Positions 1 through 4,656 of a stretch of DNA of 7,520 bases are shown here, one piece after another. Numbering within the stretch: position 1 is the first letter of the stretch; every line of letters begins with the position of its first letter. The translations under genes were made by a program, and so were the position numbers. The notes under the pieces are model-generated. The model was not told where the DNA came from and made no database searches. It saw nothing but the letters and a program-made list of their open reading frames with translations. Source of the DNA: an uncultured Fibrobacter sp. (GTDB taxonomy: Bacteria; Fibrobacterota; Fibrobacteria; Fibrobacterales; Fibrobacteraceae); NCBI RefSeq assembly GCF_937877005.1, contig NZ_CALEFV010000016.1:1-7520 (forward strand), in the 5' to 3' direction.

Positions 1-251
1 ACCCGCGTCCGATCAAGGACATTGGCGACGTGGACCAGATGTTCCTCCGCATTACGAAGAACTTTTTCCAGAACTACAAGGAACTCGAAGGCAAGGATGT
101 CCAGATTGGCGAATGGAAGAATGCAGAGTTTGCCCGCGAACGCGTGGTTGCTGCCCATAGGGCTTATTTCCAGATGCAGGTCCAGGTTCCGGAAACCTGC
201 TACCAGGAACCCGAAAGTTCTGAACACCTACCTCCTGAAGAATTGATTTAA
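1..251 (+). CDS. ppa: Inorganic pyrophosphatase, soluble family I, C-terminal part (5' end outside window)
   Basis: This cytoplasmic enzyme hydrolyses pyrophosphate to two phosphates and so pulls forward biosynthetic reactions that release it. Only the last 82 codons are present, reading from base 3 (PRPIKDIGDVDQMF...) to a TAA at 249-251. The visible part matches from memory the C-terminal helical region of bacterial family I enzymes: a D-I-x-D-V/L start, a helix ending FFxxYKxLEGK, then a W-K-NAE-A segment and a closing helix of the type AAHRAYF. The metal-binding aspartates lie upstream, outside the window. The protein runs about 20 residues past the usual end into an acidic, Pro/Glu-rich tail (EPESSEHLPPEELI), which I cannot assign. 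The gene converges on the radical SAM gene with only 19 bp between stop codons, and a hairpin terminator follows. The family call is from recognition, not alignment. Confidence 0.85.
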   Translation, partial: PRPIKDIGDVDQMFLRITKNFFQNYKELEGKDVQIGEWKNAEFARERVVAAHRAYFQMQVQVPETCYQEPESSEHLPPEELI

Positions 252-270
252 AATAGGAAGCTAGGGCTTA

Positions 271-1143
271 TCAGAAACATCTTACGGTCACCGGCAATGT
301 GTCGGTGATTTTTGTTTTGACATCTTCCAGGAATTCCTTGGGTAGCGGCGTCACGTCGGTGAGTAGCGTATGGCGTATGACGGTATAGAGTTGCACCTCG
401 ACAAAATGGTCCGGGGCTGCGCTGTAAAGCCGTTTCAGGTTTTCGATGTACTGATTGATTTGGAGCTCGTCGGGAACCTGCCCCTGCAGGTTGCAGAGCA
501 TGGTCTGAATGCAGATGGGATAAAGGCGGATTGCCTTTTCAAGGTTGTCCAGGATTGTCGAAAGGTGTAGTGAGGATCGGTTAATTTTTTTGAACCAGTC
601 TTCTGTACCAGCATCGAGCTTTGCCCAGATTTCGCCGTTATTTTCGAGGAGCGTGCCGAGGCCTTCTTCGACGATTGGACTAGAAAGACGGCTCGCATTG
701 GTAATCAGACGAAGCTTGAACGATAGTTTATCTGCGTAATCACGTTGGATATTGCGCATGCGTCGACATACTTCGGGAAATTCCTTGACAATCGTCGATT
801 CTCCGTCGCCCGAAAGGCAAATGTCCTTGATGATTTTATTGTCTTCGGGTACATGACCGAAAAATTTGCTTTTCGCAAAATCCCCCGACTCGTAATAGGC
901 AAGAAATTCGCGGAGTTCCCGTTCTACGGCATCGACATCTATCGGAACAACGGGATGATTTTCTTGTGGCCCGCTTTGACAGTAGGCACAAGAAAAGGAA
1001 CAGCGATGGTCGGGATTCAGGTTGATTCCGACAGAAAGTCCGCCCGCCCTGCGACTGATAACAGGGTACACCCACTTGTTGTCTTGCCACATGCGGGAAT
1101 GATCGCTCCATGCTGCAATTAATGCCTTTTCTTCTTCGCTCAT
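271..1143 (-). CDS. Radical SAM protein, COG0731-like Fe-S oxidoreductase
   Basis: A 290-residue cytoplasmic protein of the radical SAM superfamily, which uses a [4Fe-4S] cluster to cleave S-adenosylmethionine and start radical chemistry. The cluster motif CxxxCxxC is C48-S-F-S-C52-A-Y-C55, preceded by the SRRAGGLSVGINLNP stretch (about 30-44) that I associate with the COG0731 (TYW1-like) group. GDGEST (112-117) matches the SAM-contacting GxGEPT-type motif. RLITNAS (145-151) and KLDAGT (175-180) are further core strands of this group. The end, with VQLYTVIR and VTPLP, also fits. Length is normal and no extra cluster domain is seen. The true substrate is unknown; TYW1-like chemistry on tRNA is a family association only. 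The start at 1143 is supported by the amphipathic helix before the core and by a promoter box ending 4 nt upstream. There is no convincing ribosome binding site, only GGGGC next to the ATG. The gene is divergent from the exported-protein gene at 1229 and stands alone. Confidence 0.85.
   Translation of the reverse strand: MSEEEKALIAAWSDHSRMWQDNKWVYPVISRRAGGLSVGINLNPDHRCSFSCAYCQSGPQENHPVVPIDVDAVERELREFLAYYESGDFAKSKFFGHVPEDNKIIKDICLSGDGESTIVKEFPEVCRRMRNIQRDYADKLSFKLRLITNASRLSSPIVEEGLGTLLENNGEIWAKLDAGTEDWFKKINRSSLHLSTILDNLEKAIRLYPICIQTMLCNLQGQVPDELQINQYIENLKRLYSAAPDHFVEVQLYTVIRHTLLTDVTPLPKEFLEDVKTKITDTLPVTVRCF
286..318 (+). terminator. Rho-independent terminator of ppa, inside the convergent gene
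   Basis: A perfect 6-bp stem, TCACCG at 288-293 with CGGTGA at 303-308, can be lengthened by two G-T pairs at its base. The loop is 9 nt. It is followed directly by TTTTTGTTTT (309-318). It stands about 35 bp after the ppa stop and points rightward, so it should end the ppa transcript. It lies within the last codons of the leftward radical SAM gene and therefore also encodes protein. Confidence 0.65.
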
Positions 1144-1147
1144 GCCC

Positions 1148-1155
1148 CAAATATA
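1148..1155 (-). promoter_or_regulatory. Promoter -7-like element (TATATTTG) of the radical SAM gene
   Basis: Read on the minus strand this is TATATTTG, an exact fit to the TAnnTTTG consensus known for the Bacteroidota primary sigma factor. It ends 4 nt before the ATG at 1143, so the transcript would be leaderless or nearly so. I see no clear TTTG -33 box at the usual distance. Its use in this organism is inferred. Confidence 0.5.
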
Positions 1156-1170
1156 GCAATTCTCGCTATA
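1152..1170. repeat. Inverted repeat TATAGC-7-GCTATA over the radical SAM promoter
   Basis: Perfect 6-bp arms at 1152-1157 and 1165-1170 surround a 7-nt centre. The left arm overlaps the TATATTTG element, where a bound protein could block the promoter. A 6-bp palindrome can occur by chance, so an operator role is only a suggestion. Confidence 0.3.
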
Positions 1171-1192
1171 GCCTGATTTTATGTCTGGCTAG

Positions 1193-1217
1193 AGAAAAAA
1201 GAAACTATCTTTTTTCT
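1193..1217. repeat. Perfect 10-bp inverted repeat upstream of the exported-protein gene
   Basis: AGAAAAAAGA (1193-1202) and TCTTTTTTCT (1208-1217) are perfect reverse complements around a 5-nt centre. The right arm shares its last base with the start of the TACATTTG promoter element. It could be an operator, a curved A/T-tract upstream element, or simply two A/T runs. It does not look like a terminator, because the T run is part of the stem and the arms are nearly all A-T. Confidence 0.4.
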
Positions 1218-1224
1218 ACATTTG
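1217..1224 (+). promoter_or_regulatory. Promoter -7-like element (TACATTTG) of the exported protein/lipoprotein/pth genes
   Basis: TACATTTG fits TAnnTTTG exactly and ends 4 nt before the ATG at 1229, the same spacing as the divergent radical SAM promoter. A T-rich tract (TCTTTTTTC) lies just upstream. No ribosome binding site separates the box from the ATG, which fits a leaderless message. Confidence 0.5.
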
Positions 1225-1228
1225 AATT

Positions 1229-2464
1229 ATGCAGTTTGTAACTAGATTCCTTTTGACGTTACTTGTGGTTGCCTGTTTTGCCTTTGCTGATGGAATTACT
1301 CCTGCAGCGCTTTCTGCAAACGGTGCCGTAACCCGGGACCGTCACTTGTCCGAAATCGGGGAGATTATGCGTGGCGGTCGCGGAGGTTATATCGACCTCG
1401 GCTTTTATTACCTGCCTTCTCCTCACCAGACTCCGCTTTTAAGCGACTACGGAGAACATGACGGCTTTGCCTTCAATCATCATTTTGCGGGATTCGGTGC
1501 GGGTGAGGTGGCCAAGGGACGTCATCTGGGTGCGCTGCTTTGGTATGACCGGTCTGGCTGGGATGGCGAGGATTTTTTCTTTTTCCCGCAATATAACGAC
1601 TTTTCTTTGCAACGCTCGGTGATTACTTGGGGCTTTTCCATGACCGATGCTCGGATGGATTGGACTTTGGCAGCTGGTATGCAACACCAGAATGTCGAAC
1701 ATGTAGGTAAGTTCAACCCGCACGAAGACGACTCCCTCCTATACAGCTGGGCTCACTTGCGCTTTAGCAAATTCAGTGCCCAGGCCAATTTCTTCCGCAC
1801 GGACTGGCGCCTGTTCCGTTTTTCGCTTGACCTGGAAAGCCGCGCTATTTATGGTGGCCGAAAGTCCGGTCCGCTTACGTACTTGCCGAACGTATCGCTT
1901 TCCATGTACAATACCGATGACGAAAACGATATCGATTCCATGCGTGTTAATTGGGAACAGAATCTTTATGACCAGCGCCTTTATGCTGAAGTTGCGATTG
2001 ACTTGGACGATAACTGGTTCCACAGCGCAGCTCTCAAGTTTTACCCAGATCCCTCCCGCATGATCGGTTTCGAGGCAACATGTCTGCGTCGTGACAAGAG
2101 GAAGGTGGAAGAAGACCGGGTTGAAGGTGAAGATGACTGGCTGTGGGGTGGAGCGATCGACTTGCTCTTTGCCCGTTTTGCCTACAATGCCGCCTACGAT
2201 TACGAAAACTTCTTTGGCGCGAAGGGAACGTTCCTTGTAGAATTCAAGTTCAACCTCGCTACTATAGACGGTTGGTTGTTCAACCGTGGTGCTGCCCGTA
2301 GTGCTCCTATGGAAACGAATGTCATCAAGCAGTTTGACAAAAATCAGAAAAAAGATAATTTCCTTTCTCCAAAGTCAAATGATCGCTCTGCGCCTAAGAC
2401 TATTGAGGCTACGGGAGTCCGTTACGAAAAGGAATCCGACTCAATGGCAGAAGGAGGTCTGTAA
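1229..2464 (+). CDS. Exported protein of unknown function, probably outer-membrane beta-barrel-like
   Basis: A 411-residue protein I do not recognise. It begins with a clear signal sequence: R6, then a hydrophobic run at 7-19, with a possible signal peptidase I site AFA20|D21. VVAC16 also fits a lipobox, so a lipoprotein cannot be excluded. Residues from about 50 to 355 are rich in aromatic and glycine residues with alternating polar/hydrophobic stretches (for example LGALLWYDRSGW, SLLYSWAHLRFSKFSAQANF, LRFS-like strands). This is what outer-membrane barrels or other beta-sheet proteins look like. An FFFFP run lies near residue 118. The last 55 residues form a charged, apparently unstructured tail (KNQKKDNF...SMAEGGL) after the barrel-like part. 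The start is fixed by the signal sequence, although there is no ribosome binding site before it. Its stop overlaps the start of the next lipoprotein gene (TAATG), so the two products are probably made together. The barrel prediction is by eye. Confidence 0.7.
   Translation: MQFVTRFLLTLLVVACFAFADGITPAALSANGAVTRDRHLSEIGEIMRGGRGGYIDLGFYYLPSPHQTPLLSDYGEHDGFAFNHHFAGFGAGEVAKGRHLGALLWYDRSGWDGEDFFFFPQYNDFSLQRSVITWGFSMTDARMDWTLAAGMQHQNVEHVGKFNPHEDDSLLYSWAHLRFSKFSAQANFFRTDWRLFRFSLDLESRAIYGGRKSGPLTYLPNVSLSMYNTDDENDIDSMRVNWEQNLYDQRLYAEVAIDLDDNWFHSAALKFYPDPSRMIGFEATCLRRDKRKVEEDRVEGEDDWLWGGAIDLLFARFAYNAAYDYENFFGAKGTFLVEFKFNLATIDGWLFNRGAARSAPMETNVIKQFDKNQKKDNFLSPKSNDRSAPKTIEATGVRYEKESDSMAEGGL
2451..2458 (+). 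promoter_or_regulatory. Full-consensus ribosome binding site for the small lipoprotein
   Basis: AAGGAGGT, a complete complement to the 16S rRNA 3' end, lies 5 nt before the ATG at 2464. It is inside the last codons of the upstream gene, where it encodes part of EGGL. It fixes the lipoprotein start. It is far stronger than the sites of the neighbouring genes, and together with the TAATG overlap it suggests coupled translation. Confidence 0.8.
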
Positions 2465-2847
2465 TGAAGCGTGTAATAGCGTTACTTTCGTTCTTGATGC
2501 TTTGCTTGCTGCTTACGGGGTGTCTCAGCCATTGGTTCCTGGATTCCACATCGAGGTTGCAAGTTGAAAATGCAACCGAGGACTATACTCTGCTTGGACT
2601 GGATGTCTTGGCGAAGGACAGTTCGGCTTATAAAACTTGGATTGAGGAAGTTCTTTTGCCTGGGGAACGCAGTCGCGTTATCGAAGAAGACTGGGTCGGA
2701 GATTTCATTTTTCGCGTCAGGTATACCAAAACGACTGATGGCTCCGGTGTGGAGCAACAGTTTGTGTTTGATACGGAACTGGAAGGCGGTAGCCTTTACC
2801 TAATCATAGAAAATGACGGTGATTCGTTGGATTACCGTTTTAAGTAA
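2464..2847 (+). CDS. Small lipoprotein of unknown function
   Basis: A 127-residue precursor with a classic lipoprotein signal: K2-R3, a hydrophobic stretch from about 4 to 16, then the lipobox LTGC with the lipidated Cys at position 20. The mature part is about 108 residues, acidic, and reads as alternating beta strands (RLQVENATEDYTLLGLDVL, DFIFRVRYTK, QQFVFDTELEGGSLYLII). This suggests a small beta-sandwich domain in the periplasm or at a membrane surface. I know no family for it. The ATG shares its A with the TAA of the exported protein upstream, and pth starts 14 bp after its stop, so all three are probably on one message. The tight coupling suggests that it works with the exported protein, perhaps as an accessory lipoprotein; that is inference. 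Confidence 0.75.
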   Translation: MKRVIALLSFLMLCLLLTGCLSHWFLDSTSRLQVENATEDYTLLGLDVLAKDSSAYKTWIEEVLLPGERSRVIEEDWVGDFIFRVRYTKTTDGSGVEQQFVFDTELEGGSLYLIIENDGDSLDYRFK

Positions 2848-2861
2848 CGCGGATATAGGTT

Positions 2862-3416
2862 ATGTACATTATCGTCGGTCTCGGAAATCCCGGTACACAA
2901 TATTCTAACACCCACCACAATGCAGGCTTCATGGCGCTTGAAAAATTAGCCGACTCCGGCAAGGAATGGAAAAGCGAACACAAGGCTCTAACCATGAAGG
3001 TGAACATCGCGGGCGAGGAATGCCTCCTCGCGAAACCCCAGACTTACATGAACCTGTCGGGCGAAGCGGTGCAGGCTCTCATGACCTGGTACAAGGTGAA
3101 GGTGGATCATCTGCTAGTTTTCAGCGACGATGTTAACCTGGATGTCGGCCGTATCCGTTGCCGTAAGGATGGCAGTCACGGTGGACAGAATGGACTTAGG
3201 AACATAATCGAGCACATAGGCGATAAGTTCCCTCGCATCCGTTTCGGTGTCGGTAAGTGCCCGCCTAAGTTTGACCTTTCCAACTGGGTTCTTGCGAAGT
3301 TTTCTCCTGAAGACCGTCCCGTTTTTGAAGAGGCGGTAGCTAAGGTTCCTGCACTAGTCGAATGCTATTTCAAGTTCGGTATCGAGAAGTGCATGGAACG
3401 CTATAACGGGAAATAG
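2862..3416 (+). CDS. pth: Peptidyl-tRNA hydrolase
   Basis: This cytoplasmic enzyme cleaves the ester bond of peptidyl-tRNAs that drop off the ribosome and so recycles tRNA. The 184-residue length is normal for the bacterial Pth family. The known active-site residues are all present: N9 in GLGNPG, H19 in NTHHNAGF, N64 in QTYMNLSG, D89 in FSDD, and N110 in GSHGGQNGL. The region around D89 reads SDDVNLD where HDELDLP or similar is common, so the residue before the aspartate is Ser rather than His; this does not touch the catalytic residues. The N-terminus begins right at the first core strand (MYIIVGLGNPG), which fixes the start. The ribosome binding site is weak. It follows the lipoprotein gene by 14 bp, so it probably shares the promoter before 1229. 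Its TAG stop abuts the stop of the opposing S66 gene with no base between, and I see no terminator. Confidence 0.97.
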   Translation: MYIIVGLGNPGTQYSNTHHNAGFMALEKLADSGKEWKSEHKALTMKVNIAGEECLLAKPQTYMNLSGEAVQALMTWYKVKVDHLLVFSDDVNLDVGRIRCRKDGSHGGQNGLRNIIEHIGDKFPRIRFGVGKCPPKFDLSNWVLAKFSPEDRPVFEEAVAKVPALVECYFKFGIEKCMERYNGK

Positions 3417-4553
3417 TTAATCCCCGATATCGAAAATCTTGCCCGAAAGCATCTTGAGCAATGCCTTGGAAAGCGCCGTCTTCGGGGCTAGCTTACCGGT
3501 ATCGACATCTTTCTTTTCGCCATCCATGTCGAAAGCGAGCGTGGCACCTTTGTCTGTGACATCCATTTTAACCTTTGCACCCATGACGAGGGGAAGGTTC
3601 ATGTCGTCATGTCCTGCCGGAAATCCACAAATGACGGGAATGTCGTATTTCTTGAGGTACTTGGAAAGCATTTCTTCGGTAGTGGCATATTCTAGATCGG
3701 AACCGGAATCCACGAATTCGCCAAGAATCACTCCACGGACATTTTCTAGAACTCCGTGAAGTTCCAAAGTATTGAACATGCGGTCTATGTTATGCAAGGA
3801 TTCGCCGATTTCTTCCATAAAAAGGATGATTCCGTCTTTCGTGAATATGTCAATATCGGACATGCCTACGAGTGGAACGAATGTTGCCATGTTACCGCCG
3901 ACGAGGATGCCTTCGGCGGATCCTTTCTGATTGTATTTGTGCTTTGGAACCTTGTATGTCGGAACTTCTCCCTTCAGCAGGTCACGTACGAGCGTACTAT
4001 TGTCGTCTGTCCCGCCTGTTTTTGCGATGAAGGAACTCATTGTGCCATGAATGCTCATGACGCCGGCATTTGTTTGCATGGCATGCAATGTCGTGATGTC
4101 GCTAAAACCGATTAGCCACTTGGGATTGTCCTTCACGAGGTTCTGGTCAATCAAATCGACTAGCTGGATTGTGCCGTAGCCACCACGATTGCAGAGGATT
4201 GCCTTGATGCTTGTGTCCTTCAGAGCCTTGACAAAGTCGTCGGCACGCTCTTCGGCTGTGCCTGCGTACTTGCCCGCATCGAGCTTGTTCACATTTTTCC
4301 CGATTACTGGGGTAAAACCCCATTCCTTGATTGCGTCTGCGGTCTTTTGAATGTTAGAGTCCGGAGTGCTGTACGAAGGGGAAAGGAGAGCGACCTTGTC
4401 GCCTTTCTTTAGGTATGCCGGCGCCGTGCATTCTGCTAGGGGCTCTGTTGCGGAATCGCCTGTAGAAGGACTGCTCGAACTGTCGTCACTACATGCGGAA
4501 ACGAGAGGAAATGCCGTGAGAATGGCTGTTATCGCGATTTTTTTGATATTCAT
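3417..4553 (-). CDS. S66-family LD-carboxypeptidase-like lipoprotein
   Basis: A 378-residue member of peptidase family S66, whose LdcA members remove the terminal D-alanine from murein tetrapeptides (an L,D bond) during wall recycling; microcin-immunity MccF proteins share the fold. The Ser-Glu-His triad is visible: S151 in GFSDITTLH, E247 in LFMEEIGE, and H315 in GFPAGHDDMNLPLVMG. ILCNRGGYG (119-127) is a further family motif. The protein starts with a lipoprotein signal, VSAC with Cys at 21, followed by a Ser/Asp/Thr-rich tether (about 22-38) before the catalytic domain at about 46-346. A final segment of about 30 residues (DVDTGKLAPKTALSKALLKM) lies beyond the usual end. Known LdcA enzymes are mostly cytoplasmic and unlipidated, so this one probably acts in the periplasm or at the cell surface. 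A ribosome binding site (AAAGGTG on the minus strand) precedes the start at 4 nt. Exact substrate is not determined. Confidence 0.9.
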   Translation of the reverse strand: MNIKKIAITAILTAFPLVSACSDDSSSSPSTGDSATEPLAECTAPAYLKKGDKVALLSPSYSTPDSNIQKTADAIKEWGFTPVIGKNVNKLDAGKYAGTAEERADDFVKALKDTSIKAILCNRGGYGTIQLVDLIDQNLVKDNPKWLIGFSDITTLHAMQTNAGVMSIHGTMSSFIAKTGGTDDNSTLVRDLLKGEVPTYKVPKHKYNQKGSAEGILVGGNMATFVPLVGMSDIDIFTKDGIILFMEEIGESLHNIDRMFNTLELHGVLENVRGVILGEFVDSGSDLEYATTEEMLSKYLKKYDIPVICGFPAGHDDMNLPLVMGAKVKMDVTDKGATLAFDMDGEKKDVDTGKLAPKTALSKALLKMLSGKIFDIGD

Positions 4554-4656
4554 AAAACACCTTTAAATTCGAGGAATTTATTTTAGATAATAATATAATA
4601 AGAAATAAAAAAGGAAACATAATTTTTTTATATTCAGAGCATAAACGAGGCCCCTT
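4554..4656. promoter_or_regulatory. AT-rich divergent promoter region
   Basis: This 103-bp spacer between the leftward S66 gene and the rightward surface-protein gene is strongly A/T-rich. On the plus strand, TATATT (4629-4634) after a run of seven T is the best -10-like box, with a leader of roughly 15-20 nt and a GAGG ribosome binding site at 4647-4650, 6 nt before the ATG at 4657. On the minus strand, TATATT (4597-4592) is a possible box for the S66 gene, whose AAAGGTG site lies at 4564-4558. Neither box continues to the full TAnnTTTG seen at the other promoters. Other A/T-rich matches make the exact start uncertain. Confidence 0.45.

Noticed and set aside
745..1122. 125-residue open frame on the plus strand
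   Set aside because: It is antisense to the radical SAM core that holds the cluster motif, and no promoter, ribosome binding site or family resemblance is seen.
1193..1217. The A/T inverted repeat as a transcription terminator
   Set aside because: The arms have almost no G-C pairs, the T run is part of the stem, and no gene ends before it in either direction.
1229..1276. VVAC16 as proof that the 411-residue protein is a lipoprotein
   Set aside because: The motif fits, but an equally good signal peptidase I site (AFA20) follows and barrel-like proteins are not usually lipidated; left as an alternative only.
1439..2063. Several 60-95-residue frames overlapping the exported-protein gene on both strands
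   Set aside because: All are shadows of the 1229-2464 frame, which has a signal sequence and a start-linked promoter box; none has a ribosome binding site or plausible protein.
3756..4115. 119-residue open frame on the plus strand, and other shorter frames opposite the S66 gene
   Set aside because: They run opposite the catalytic region of the S66 gene and show no independent coding signal.
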